A stretch of DNA of 64,000 nt from Blastococcus saxobsidens DD2 (GTDB lineage Bacteria > Actinomycetota > Actinomycetes > Mycobacteriales > Geodermatophilaceae). A program made the position numbers and the translations under genes. Below, piece after piece: positions 9,294-16,938 of the stretch. The first letter of the stretch is position 1; every line of letters begins with the position of its first letter. The notes beneath the pieces were generated by a model. The model did not search any database. It worked only from the letters and a program-made list of their open reading frames with translations, and had not been told where the DNA came from. Location: positions 4,381,541-4,445,540 of the forward strand of contig NC_016943.1 of NCBI RefSeq assembly GCF_000284015.1, written 5' to 3'.

Positions 9294-10583
9294 TCACGGT
9301 GCGGGCACGCGGAACCGGGTGTCCGGGTCGGCCCGCTCGGCGGCAGCAGCACACTGCGCGCAAGGGACGGTGGCGTGCCGCTCGACGACGCCGGCGAACT
9401 GGGTGAGCAGGGTGCGCGCCAGGCAGGCGGCCCCGTCGAGGGTGGCGCAGGAGCCGCGGCCGGGCAGCGTCCTCGTCCAGCGTTCGAGGTTGGCGACGTC
9501 GGTGTCCTGCTGCGTGCCCAGACCGATCCTTTCCAGGGCCTGGTGCATCGCCGCGGTGCCCTTGAAGCAGGAGCCGCACTGGTGGGCGTTCTCCCGGTCG
9601 AAGAACGCCATGACGTCGGTCGCGACGTCCACCGGGCAGGCGCCGGGAAGGAAGATGAAGGATCCGCAACCGACCCCGGTACCCAGCCTGCGGAACCCGT
9701 CGAAGTCCAGGGGCGCGTCGAGCGCCACGTCCGGGAGGAAGCCCGAGAAGAAGCCGCCGGAGAGGACAGGCGTGCCGGGCGAGACGTCCAGCCCCAGTGC
9801 CTGGCGCGCAACCTCTCTCAGCGTCGTGCCCGCGGGTACCTCGGTGAGGACGACCTGGTCGGGATCCAGCAGCGTGAGCATGAGCAGGTCGACCGGCGGG
9901 TCCTGGTCGAGAGCCGCAGCGGTCCACAGCCGGCAGGCGCGGGCCAGCGTCTCCACGTTCATGACCGCCGTCGGCCGCTGCCCGACCCCGGACTCGAACG
10001 GGCGCGGCGGCTTCTGCGTGGGCAGCGCTGGACCACCGTCCAGCGCACGGACGACGGCGGACTCCTCACCGCTGACGTAGCCGCGGGGCGCAAGGAACAC
10101 CTCGATCCCCAGAAGGCCCCGCTCGGCGATCGCGGCGAGGACCCGATCGCGGCCGAGCTCGTCGGAGACGTAGACGTAAGCCGCATCGGCGACCAGCGCA
10201 CGTCGGACGATCTCCAGGCCCTCGAGGACGAGGTGGGGGCGGTGGCGGAGGAGGTAGCGGTCCTTGCAGCTGGCGGGCTCGCCCTCCTCACCGTTGGCCA
10301 CTACCGCGACCGGGCCGTCCGGCCGGCGGGAAACGACGGCCTCGATCTTGCGCCATGCGGGGAACCCGGCCCCGCCGCGGCCGCGGAGGTCGGCACGGCG
10401 CAGCACGTCCACGAGGGCGGCGCTGTCGGGCGGCGCCACCTCGGGGTACTCCTGCCGGAAGTCCGGAAGGGTCTCGGCCTCGGGGCCGGGCGCCAGCAGC
10501 AGGCCGGCCCCGAGGGGGCTCCAGGGCAGGACGTCCGGCACGCCGTACCTCGGGCGCGGGACGGCGTGAAGGGCATCAGGCAA
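9294..10583 (-). CDS. NuoF-like FMN/iron-sulfur NADH oxidoreductase
   Basis: A 429-residue homologue of the NADH-binding subunit NuoF/HoxF. RGRGGAGFPAWRKI (67-80) is the FMN/NADH site and NGEEGEPASCKDR follows at about 97. The C-terminal iron-sulfur region has CGSC in HQCGSCFKG, but the third Cys of the usual CxxCxxC triplet is Gly, while extra Cys residues occur nearby (GVGCGSF, GSCATL, CAQC near the end). No NuoE or other complex I gene is near. Start is TTG at 10583 after GGGGGG, overlapping the SDR stop by 8 bp. Paired with a ferredoxin, it probably acts as a stand-alone NADH:ferredoxin reductase. The altered cluster site makes its iron-sulfur content uncertain. Confidence 0.82.
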   Translation of the reverse strand: MPDALHAVPRPRYGVPDVLPWSPLGAGLLLAPGPEAETLPDFRQEYPEVAPPDSAALVDVLRRADLRGRGGAGFPAWRKIEAVVSRRPDGPVAVVANGEEGEPASCKDRYLLRHRPHLVLEGLEIVRRALVADAAYVYVSDELGRDRVLAAIAERGLLGIEVFLAPRGYVSGEESAVVRALDGGPALPTQKPPRPFESGVGQRPTAVMNVETLARACRLWTAAALDQDPPVDLLMLTLLDPDQVVLTEVPAGTTLREVARQALGLDVSPGTPVLSGGFFSGFLPDVALDAPLDFDGFRRLGTGVGCGSFIFLPGACPVDVATDVMAFFDRENAHQCGSCFKGTAAMHQALERIGLGTQQDTDVANLERWTRTLPGRGSCATLDGAACLARTLLTQFAGVVERHATVPCAQCAAAAERADPDTRFRVPAP

Positions 10584-11391
10584 CGGACAGCCCCCCGTCG
10601 GGACGCAGCACGTGGCCGGTGAGTCCGCGGCTCTGGCTCGTGAGCAGGTAGAGGTAGTGCGGCACCAGGTCCTCGGCGCTGAGGACGGTCCGAAGGGGGT
10701 TGATCGAACGGATCTGCTCCACCACGCTCTCGACGTCGCCGTAGACGGCCTTCTCCGCCTCGGCGCCCGGGGCGAGGCTGCTCAACCCGGTGGGCACACC
10801 TCCCGGGGCCACTGCGTTGACGCGGACGCGTGGGGCCAGCTGGGCGGCGAGCGAGCGCACGACGCCCAGGCCGGCGTGCTTGGACGCCGCGTACGCGACG
10901 CCGGCGCCGTTGCCCGACACGACGAACGAGGCATCGGAGAGCGTGAAGACCATCGTGCCGTCGGCACGCTCGACGGCGTCCGCGGCGGCGCACGCCCCCA
11001 CCAGGTAGCCGACGACGTTCACGTCCAGGATGCGACGCGCCAGGTCGCGCATCTGGCCGGGGCTGAGGTCGCGTACCGTGGCCCCGCCGTCGTGGACGCC
11101 GGCGTTGCCCACGAACGCGTCCAGCCGGCCGAACTCCGCCACAGCGAGGTCCACCGCCCGCTGGTTGGCTTCGGGGTCGGTGACGTCACCGACCACGTGC
11201 AGGGACCGCCCGGACGTCCCCTCGACGGCCTGGGTCTCTGGCGCCGCGCCGTCCCGGTCGAGGGTCACGACGTGGCTGCCTCGCCGGAGAAGGGCCTGCC
11301 CCAGGGCTCGACCGATGCCGGAGGCCCCTCCGGTCAGGAGAACGACGCTGCCGGCGAGCTCGTCCTCGAAAGATGACTGCGGGTAGGCCAC
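10576..11391 (-). CDS. Short-chain dehydrogenase/reductase
   Basis: A classical SDR of about 271 residues: TGGASGIG cofactor loop, GNAGV, and YAASK with the catalytic Tyr and Lys; the serine is in FTLSDASFV. It oxidises or reduces an alcohol/carbonyl with NAD(P)H; in aromatic pathways such enzymes re-aromatise the cis-dihydrodiol made by a Rieske dioxygenase. GTG at 11391 is preferred because GGAGGG lies 4 bp upstream and the N-terminus then fits the family; ATG at 11421 is possible but has no ribosome-binding site. It is the first gene of the left-pointing arm, directly downstream of the proposed IclR operator, and overlaps the next gene by 8 bp. Confidence 0.85.
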   Translation of the reverse strand: MAYPQSSFEDELAGSVVLLTGGASGIGRALGQALLRRGSHVVTLDRDGAAPETQAVEGTSGRSLHVVGDVTDPEANQRAVDLAVAEFGRLDAFVGNAGVHDGGATVRDLSPGQMRDLARRILDVNVVGYLVGACAAADAVERADGTMVFTLSDASFVVSGNGAGVAYAASKHAGLGVVRSLAAQLAPRVRVNAVAPGGVPTGLSSLAPGAEAEKAVYGDVESVVEQIRSINPLRTVLSAEDLVPHYLYLLTSQSRGLTGHVLRPDGGLSVA

Positions 11392-11433
11392 GGAACCCTC
11401 CACTCTGGGTGGCGTACGCATACGCGGCGTTTT

Positions 11434-11458
11434 CGGACAGTGTGTCCGCTATGTGGAC
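11434..11458. promoter_or_regulatory. Predicted IclR-type operator, copy 1
   Basis: This 25-nt stretch shares 19 positions with 23032-23056: GGACA, then T at position 10, then TCCGCTATG-N-GGAC. Read on the minus strand the core is GTCCACATAGCGGAC, an imperfect palindrome resembling operators described for IclR-family regulators. An exact inverted repeat, CGGACA-GTG-TGTCCG (11434-11448), overlaps it. It lies between the divergent SDR (minus) and LysR (plus) genes and so could control either. An IclR gene is at 21148-21966. Confidence 0.6.
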
Positions 11459-11536
11459 GTGATGTTCGACTAGGCTGGCCCTCGTTGTCAAGCACTCGCG
11501 CCGCCGGGATGACGCCGCGAGGGAGGAGTGGGAGAC

Positions 11537-12442
11537 ATGAATTTGCATGGCGTCGACCTCAACTTGCTCGTGGCCCTCGACGCCCTGCTCGCGGAACGCA
11601 ACGTCACGCGCGCCGCCGAGCGGCTGTCGATCGGCCAGCCCGCAATGAGCGCAGCCCTGAACCGGCTCCGGAAGCTATTCGACGACCCGCTCCTGTCACG
11701 GGTGGGCGGTGAACTGGTGCCGACGCCCCTGGCCGAGAGCTTGGTCCGACCGGTGCAGGAGGCTATCGCCGCGATTCAGTCGGTGCTCGGCGTCCGTGGC
11801 ACCTTCGATCCTCGCGTCGATCACCGAACGTTCACCGTCGTGGCCAGCGACTACGTCGGCCTCGTGTTGCTGCGGCACCTCGTCCGGCGGATGGCATCCG
11901 CCGCGCCTCGCGTCCGACTGGTCGTGCGACCGGTGCTGTCCGACTTCGTCGCGGACCTCCGGCGGGATCAGATCGACCTCGCGCTCGTCCCCCAGGAACT
12001 CATGCCCGAGCGACTCGAACTGCCCCACGAGGAGCTCTTCCGCGATCGATACGTCTGTGCGGTGGACGCCGGCAACACGGCGATCGGCGAGTCGCTGAGC
12101 CTCGAGGAGTTCACCCGCCATCCCCATCTCGCCAGCAGCGGCCACCCGCTGCCGGCGCTGGGCCAGCGCCAGATCGGTTCCCTCGGTCTGTTCCCGGCCG
12201 CGGAGGTCAGCACCCAGACTTCCCTGCTCGCCCCGTTCCTGCTGGCCGGGACCGATCTGATCACCCTCGTGCTTGAGCGGCTCGGCCGACAGCTGCAGGA
12301 CGTCGCCGGCATCCGTCTCGTGGAGCCGCCCGTCCCACTCCAGACAATCACCGAGGCCATGTACTGGCATCCGCGTCGCGCCGACGAACGCGGCCACCGG
12401 TGGCTCCGCGAACAGGTGAAGCAGGCTGCACTGGAGGTCTGA
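11537..12442 (+). CDS. LysR-family regulator (NahR/DntR/NodD-like)
   Basis: A 301-residue LysR-type regulator with the winged HTH at residues about 15-60 (NVTRAAERLSIGQPAMSAALNRLRKLF) and a periplasmic-binding-like effector domain behind it. The HTH wording is that of the NodD/NahR/DntR subgroup, often tied to aromatic compounds. ATG at 11537 is chosen because GGGAGGAG ends 7 bp before it; the GTG at 11528 lies inside that ribosome-binding site. It is divergent from the SDR-first operon and followed 129 bp later by the extradiol dioxygenase. It probably controls one or both sides of the intergenic region together with the IclR operator. Confidence 0.9.
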   Translation: MNLHGVDLNLLVALDALLAERNVTRAAERLSIGQPAMSAALNRLRKLFDDPLLSRVGGELVPTPLAESLVRPVQEAIAAIQSVLGVRGTFDPRVDHRTFTVVASDYVGLVLLRHLVRRMASAAPRVRLVVRPVLSDFVADLRRDQIDLALVPQELMPERLELPHEELFRDRYVCAVDAGNTAIGESLSLEEFTRHPHLASSGHPLPALGQRQIGSLGLFPAAEVSTQTSLLAPFLLAGTDLITLVLERLGRQLQDVAGIRLVEPPVPLQTITEAMYWHPRRADERGHRWLREQVKQAALEV

Positions 12443-12571
12443 CGCCCGCCGTCCCGGGCCTCCCGCACTGCGTCATCGACCGGGTCGATGGGCCCCATCA
12501 CCACGGGTTCCTGGCGTCGCAGACCTCGCCCTGCCTACCGTCAGCGCACGGACACGAGGAGGAATCGCGAC

Positions 12572-13504
12572 GTGAGCGCCGAACCGACGACCCCCATCAC
12601 CCATTTGCGATACGTGGGCATCGCCGCGCCCGACTTCGAGAGGGCCACTGAGTTCTACCGGACGGCCTGGGGCCTGGAGCAGGTCGCCGAGGACGGCGGG
12701 ATCGCCTTCTTCGGCAGCCCGGCAGCCCCCGAGAACTACCTCCTGCGGGTGCGCAAGGACTCGGCGAAGCGGATGGACGTCGTCGCCTTCGGGGTGCGCC
12801 AGGCGTCGGACGTCGACGCGCTCGCCGAGCGCCTGGGGCAGGCGGGCGTCCGCATCGACCGGGAGCCCGGCAAGCTGGACACCCCCGGCGGCGGTCACGG
12901 CTTCCGTTTCTGGGACCTCGACGGCCGGCTGATCGAAATCTCCAGTGACGTGGCCGAGCGGACCGCCCGAGAGCTGGAACCCAAGGAGTCCATCCCCCGC
13001 AAGCTCAGCCACGTCGTCTTCAACTCCACCGACGCGCCGGCCACGCTGGCGTTCTACGAGAAGCACCTGGGCCTGCGGCTGACGGACTGGCTCGCCGACC
13101 GGCTGTGCTTCCTGCGCAGCGGGGTCGACCACCACATCCTGGCGATCGCCCAGGCGCCGCACGTGGCCCTCAACCACGTCTCCTTCGAGATGCGCGGCCT
13201 CGACGAGTACATGCGCGGTACCGGGCGGCTGGTGCGCGACGGTCATCGGCTGCTCTGGGGTCCGGGCCGGCACGGTCCGGGCGACAACACGTTCTCGTAC
13301 TTCTACGACCCGTTCGGCAACGTCATGGAGTACACGACGGAGCTGGAGCAGATCCCGGACGAGAAGACCTGGGAGCCCCGGGTGTTCGAGCTGACCCCGG
13401 AGAACTCCGACCAGTGGGGCACCTCGAACTCCATCAACGAGGTCTTCATCCCCGCGCAGTTCAATGACCCCGACCAGGGCCTCTGGACGCCGTCCCCGGT
13501 CTGA
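12572..13504 (+). CDS. Type I extradiol ring-cleavage dioxygenase (two VOC domains)
   Basis: A 310-residue two-domain extradiol dioxygenase of the BphC/2,3-dihydroxybiphenyl dioxygenase type. The Fe(II) ligands in the C-terminal domain are present: His147 (LSHVVF), His202 (LNHVSFEM) and Glu253 (VMEYTTE), with spacing like BphC. It would cleave a catechol next to its hydroxyl pair. The start is GTG at 12572, with GAGGAGG 9 bp upstream. It points right while the SDR-VOC-Rieske genes point left, meeting it tail to tail with 52 bp between. It is the probable ring-opening step after the Rieske dioxygenase and dehydrogenase; the exact catechol is unknown. Confidence 0.88.
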   Translation: MSAEPTTPITHLRYVGIAAPDFERATEFYRTAWGLEQVAEDGGIAFFGSPAAPENYLLRVRKDSAKRMDVVAFGVRQASDVDALAERLGQAGVRIDREPGKLDTPGGGHGFRFWDLDGRLIEISSDVAERTARELEPKESIPRKLSHVVFNSTDAPATLAFYEKHLGLRLTDWLADRLCFLRSGVDHHILAIAQAPHVALNHVSFEMRGLDEYMRGTGRLVRDGHRLLWGPGRHGPGDNTFSYFYDPFGNVMEYTTELEQIPDEKTWEPRVFELTPENSDQWGTSNSINEVFIPAQFNDPDQGLWTPSPV

Positions 13505-13556
13505 CCCCGCGCCCCGCGGCGGGCCGGACCGAGCCGATCGGTCCGGCCCGTCGCCG

Positions 13557-14267
13557 TCAGGCCTGGCGGGTGTGCGCGACGTGCAACTCGCGCACGCAGA
13601 CGTCCTGCGGCAGGTCGCAGGCCAGCCCGACCACCTCGGCCACCGCCTCGGGGTCCAGGGCGTGCCGGCGCCCGGCCAGATACCGGTCCCGCAGCTGCGC
13701 GTCGGTGGTCGAGTCGACCAGCGCGGTCTCCACCAGCCCCGGGGCGATCTCGATGACCCGAACCCCGTACGGGGCCGCCTCGAGCCGCAGCGCCTCGCAC
13801 ATCGCGTGCACCGCAGCCTTCGAGGCGCAGTAGGCGGACTCGTGGGCGAACACCTGCCGCGCACCCAGCGAGCTCACGACGACGATCGTCCCGCTCTGCC
13901 GTTCCAGCATGGCCGGGAGCACCTGCCGGGTCACGCCGACGACCGCCAGGACGTTGACCTCCAGTGTGGCGCGCCAGTCGTCGACCGGCTGGGAAGCCAG
14001 GTCGCCGAGCCGCAGCACGCCGGCGTTGTTGACCAGCGTCTCGACCGGTCCGAACCGGGCGGTCGCCGCGCCGAGCGCCTCCGCCACCGCGTCCTCGTCG
14101 CGCACGTCGACCGCCGCCAGCAGCGCACCGTCGAGGCCCAGCCGGGCCATCTCCTCCCGCCGACGGGCGAGCAGCAGCAGCGGACGCCCGGTGCGGTGCA
14201 GCCGCGTCGCGATCGCAGCACCCAGCCCGCCGCTCGCACCCGTGACGACGGCGAGCCCGCCGGTCAC
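13557..14267 (-). CDS. Short-chain dehydrogenase/reductase
   Basis: A 236-residue SDR with TGASGGLG, NNAG, VVVSSLG and YCASK, so all catalytic residues (Asn-Ser-Tyr-Lys) are visible. Start is GTG at 14267, sharing GTGA with the VOC gene stop, and it is the last gene of the Rieske operon. The likely role is oxidation of the dihydrodiol made by the Rieske dioxygenase to the catechol used by the extradiol enzyme. A role on another alcohol in the pathway cannot be excluded. Confidence 0.85.
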   Translation of the reverse strand: MTGGLAVVTGASGGLGAAIATRLHRTGRPLLLLARRREEMARLGLDGALLAAVDVRDEDAVAEALGAATARFGPVETLVNNAGVLRLGDLASQPVDDWRATLEVNVLAVVGVTRQVLPAMLERQSGTIVVVSSLGARQVFAHESAYCASKAAVHAMCEALRLEAAPYGVRVIEIAPGLVETALVDSTTDAQLRDRYLAGRRHALDPEAVAEVVGLACDLPQDVCVRELHVAHTRQA

Positions 14268-14854
14268 GCCCACAGCGTCGCCGGGTCGACCGGCGAGTAG
14301 AGCCGCGCGTCGGTCTCCCGCTCGTAGGCCTTCCCGTTCGGGTAGCTGATCAGCTCCAGCGGCTGGCCCCACGGCGCCAGGAAGAAGCAGAACTCCGCCT
14401 GCTCGGCGGCCTCCGGCTCGGGCAGCGGCTGCGGCCCGCCGAGCACCCGCACGCCCTGCTCCCGCAGGAAGGCCACGGCGACTGCCATGTCCTCCACGTA
14501 GAGAGCGATGTGCGCGCTGCCCCAGTCGCTGGTCCTCGGCACCCGCCGGACCTGATCGGGGGACTCGAACTCGAAGAGCTCCAGGTTCAGGTTGCGGGTT
14601 CGCAGCATGCGGATGAGCACGCACCGCGAGCGGGGATGCCGGTCGAAGTAGACCGACTGGTAGTCCCCGGTCTCGTCCACGTACGGACCGTGGTCGTAGA
14701 ACTCGACGAAGCCGAGCAGGCCGGTGAAGAACCGGGTGGCCTCTTCGATGTCCGGCACGGTGAGGCCGACGTGGTCGACGCCGCGGTTGCCGGGCAGGCC
14801 TGGCGGGGCCGGGGCCGCCGGCAGCGCACCGCCGACGGCGGCCCCGGCGCTCAC
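14264..14854 (-). CDS. Single-domain VOC (glyoxalase/bleomycin-resistance fold) protein
   Basis: A 196-residue VOC-fold protein: GVDHVGLTVPDIEEATRFFTGLLGFVEFYD near the N-terminus, SAHIALYVEDM in the middle and PLELISYPNG near the end. The possible metal ligands are the His of VDHVGL, the His of SAHIAL and the Glu of PLELIS. The family spans extradiol dioxygenases, glyoxalases, epimerases and fosfomycin-resistance enzymes. It overlaps both neighbours by 4 bp in the dioxygenase operon, so it probably acts on a pathway intermediate, for example as a second ring-cleaving enzyme or an isomerase. Confidence 0.8.
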   Translation of the reverse strand: MSAGAAVGGALPAAPAPPGLPGNRGVDHVGLTVPDIEEATRFFTGLLGFVEFYDHGPYVDETGDYQSVYFDRHPRSRCVLIRMLRTRNLNLELFEFESPDQVRRVPRTSDWGSAHIALYVEDMAVAVAFLREQGVRVLGGPQPLPEPEAAEQAEFCFFLAPWGQPLELISYPNGKAYERETDARLYSPVDPATLWA

Positions 14855-15120
14855 GCGCGCTCCGGCGTCGGGTCGAGCTCCTCCGCGGCTGCGGCGTCGA
14901 CCGTCTCGTCGGAGGCCTGCATGGCGACCCCGACCAGCGCGGCCAGCGCCTCCGGGTCGAACCGGGTCAGCGCCTCCAGGACGGTGGCGTCGAGCAGCGC
15001 GGAGGTTCCCAGCTGGCCCGAGCTCACCTCCAGGCGGGTGCCCCGACCGTGCGGGCGGACGGTCAGCCGCACCGCGGCGAACTCGTTGCGGATCTCGGCG
15101 CTCTGCAGCGCTTCAGACAT
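14851..15120 (-). CDS. Small protein of the Rieske operon, unknown function
   Basis: An 89-residue protein starting MSEALQSAEIRNEFAAVRLTV and ending in an acidic tail (ELDPTPERA). I recognise no motif or membrane segment. ATG at 15120 follows GAGAGAAG; it starts 13 bp after the beta-subunit stop and its stop overlaps the VOC start by 4 bp, so it is a real operon member. Small open frames next to actinobacterial biphenyl-type dioxygenases are known, often labelled as dihydrodiol dehydrogenase-associated, but no function can be read from this sequence. Confidence 0.7.
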   Translation of the reverse strand: MSEALQSAEIRNEFAAVRLTVRPHGRGTRLEVSSGQLGTSALLDATVLEALTRFDPEALAALVGVAMQASDETVDAAAAEELDPTPERA

Positions 15121-15133
15121 GGAGTAGCTTCTC

Positions 15134-15643
15134 TCAGTAGATGACGCTGGTCTGGCTGTCGTTGGGCAGCTCGGAGTCAAGGTAAACAGTCCGGTGCTGC
15201 AGCCGTAGCCCGTCCGGCGTCTCGACGATCACGTCGTGGCGCCCCGCGCTGGACAGCGAGGTGGCCTCGGGCAGCCGCGATCGCGCCACCAGCACGTTCG
15301 TGCCGACCGTCCAGCGGCCGTCCCTGGCGCCGGCATCGAGCACCCGCAGGTTGCTGACGAAGTGCCGGATGAACGCCGCCGGCCGCTCCGCCCAGGCGTA
15401 GTCGGAGTCGACGCGGGTGAACCGCATGGTGAGGAAGCTCTTCGACTCGTGGGCCAGGTAGATCCCATCGGCGTGCTGGGCCATCCCGGGATCCTCCCGG
15501 GACTGCGGGACCGGGACCTCGTAGACGAAGTCGTCGGTCAGCAGACCGAGCCAGTCCGTGTAGCGGCGCTCGTCCAGTGCCGCCGACTCCTCGACCAGGA
15601 AGTCCAGGAGCCGGGTACGCAGCCCGGTGTCGACGTCGATCAC
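15134..15643 (-). CDS. Aromatic-ring-hydroxylating dioxygenase, beta subunit
   Basis: A 169-residue small subunit of a Rieske non-heme iron oxygenase (NTF2/cystatin-like fold). It shows DFLVEESAALDERRYTDWLGLLTDDFVYEVPV at the N-terminus, the HFVSNLRV segment in the middle and LQHRTVYLDSELP near the end, all typical of the family. It has a structural role in the alpha3beta3 hexamer. Start is GTG at 15643, sharing GTGA with the alpha-subunit stop. Confidence 0.92.
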   Translation of the reverse strand: MIDVDTGLRTRLLDFLVEESAALDERRYTDWLGLLTDDFVYEVPVPQSREDPGMAQHADGIYLAHESKSFLTMRFTRVDSDYAWAERPAAFIRHFVSNLRVLDAGARDGRWTVGTNVLVARSRLPEATSLSSAGRHDVIVETPDGLRLQHRTVYLDSELPNDSQTSVIY

Positions 15644-16938
15644 TGTGCAGCCTCTCCGTTCAGCTGGGCGAGGTACCGGCGGTAAAAGTTGCGCTGGTTG
15701 TGCTCGCTGAAGTCCTGGGACAGGACCGTGCACGGACCCGAGAAGGGGGGCTTGCCCGAGACCGGCTCGACGCCAACGCCCAAGTCGTAGTTCTGGGGGA
15801 CGTCCGCGGCGGCGATACCGCCCAGGCCGGCGTCGATCCGGCGGAAGTTCTCGAGGTCGTCGGCCTCGAAGTACGACGACGCGCCGTGCTGGCGGACGGA
15901 GTACAGGTAGGACTTCTTCTTCCACTCCTCCGGGGCGTCCTTCGGCACCAGCGCCCAGTAGGTCACCTCGTGCGAGTGCGCATCCACCGGCATGACGGTG
16001 CGCACCTGGGTGAAGGCGGTCTGCCCCTCGGCGTCGGTGCCGAACGTGACCGGTGCAGTGGTGATGAACGGCATGTTGGGGAAGACCGTGCCGTGGATGA
16101 CCGAGCTAGCGGCACGGAAGGCCATCGCGTCGGGCAGGTCCGCGGGCCGGGCGCCGTCCAGCAGGCCGTCGGGGTAGCCGAAGACGATGTCGGACAGCGA
16201 CTCGTCGTCGACGTACTGAGCCCGAACCCCGTGGCCCTCCGGCGCGGAGATGCAGAAGCCCTTCACCGCACCCGCCTGCGTCCCCATGACGCCCAGCTCG
16301 AACATCGTGCGGTGCGCGATGCGCAGGTGATAGCCGTCGCCGATGAAGTTCTCCGCGTGGATCTTCCAGTTGCCCTTGACGATCACGCGGTGAGCACCGC
16401 CGTAGACCTCCATGCCGCCGGGGAAGAACCCGAACACCCGGTCGAGGTACCAGCGGAAGTCGCCCAGGAATTCGTCGAGGGACGGACCCTCGTGATCGAA
16501 TGTCGCGTACACCAGGCCGTGCACGGCGCCGACGCGAGCCTTGCGCAGCCCGAGGGTCTTCAGGTCCAGGTCCGGCCCGTACACCGCTCGGCGGCCTGGG
16601 ACCCCCCGCAGCTGCCCGTCGTTGCCGAAGGTCCAGCCGTGGTAGCCGCAGCGGAAGTTCGCCGAGTTGCCGAAGGCGGCCTTGCAGACCTGCGTACCGC
16701 GGTGGGTGCACGAGTTGTGCAGGACGTGCAGTTCCCCGGACTCGCTGCGGGTCAGGATCACCGGGTCCACGCCCATGCGGCGGGTCACGTAGTCGCCCGG
16801 CTGGGGTACCTCGGACTCGAAGCCCACGAGCAGCCAGGACTTGGCGAAGACCGTCGCCAGCTCCTGCCTCAGGACCTCCTCGTCGGTGTAGAGGCGTCGT
16901 GTCACCGACGGCCGTGCTGTGGTGTCCTCGATCGTCAT
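15640..16938 (-). CDS. Aromatic-ring-hydroxylating dioxygenase, alpha subunit (Rieske)
   Basis: A 432-residue catalytic subunit. The Rieske [2Fe-2S] ligands are Cys77, His79, Cys97 and His100 (SCTHRG and CGYHGW). The mononuclear iron site is ENFIGDGYHLRIAH with Asp201, His204 and His209. It adds O2 to an aromatic ring to give a cis-dihydrodiol, with electrons probably from the ferredoxin and NuoF-like protein in the other arm, since none is encoded here. Start is ATG at 16938, overlapping the ABC ATPase stop by 4 bp. Tight linkage to an importer suggests the substrate is taken up intact. The substrate class cannot be read off; motifs look like naphthalene/biphenyl/benzoate-type alpha subunits. 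Confidence 0.93.
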   Translation of the reverse strand: MTIEDTTARPSVTRRLYTDEEVLRQELATVFAKSWLLVGFESEVPQPGDYVTRRMGVDPVILTRSESGELHVLHNSCTHRGTQVCKAAFGNSANFRCGYHGWTFGNDGQLRGVPGRRAVYGPDLDLKTLGLRKARVGAVHGLVYATFDHEGPSLDEFLGDFRWYLDRVFGFFPGGMEVYGGAHRVIVKGNWKIHAENFIGDGYHLRIAHRTMFELGVMGTQAGAVKGFCISAPEGHGVRAQYVDDESLSDIVFGYPDGLLDGARPADLPDAMAFRAASSVIHGTVFPNMPFITTAPVTFGTDAEGQTAFTQVRTVMPVDAHSHEVTYWALVPKDAPEEWKKKSYLYSVRQHGASSYFEADDLENFRRIDAGLGGIAAADVPQNYDLGVGVEPVSGKPPFSGPCTVLSQDFSEHNQRNFYRRYLAQLNGEAAQ

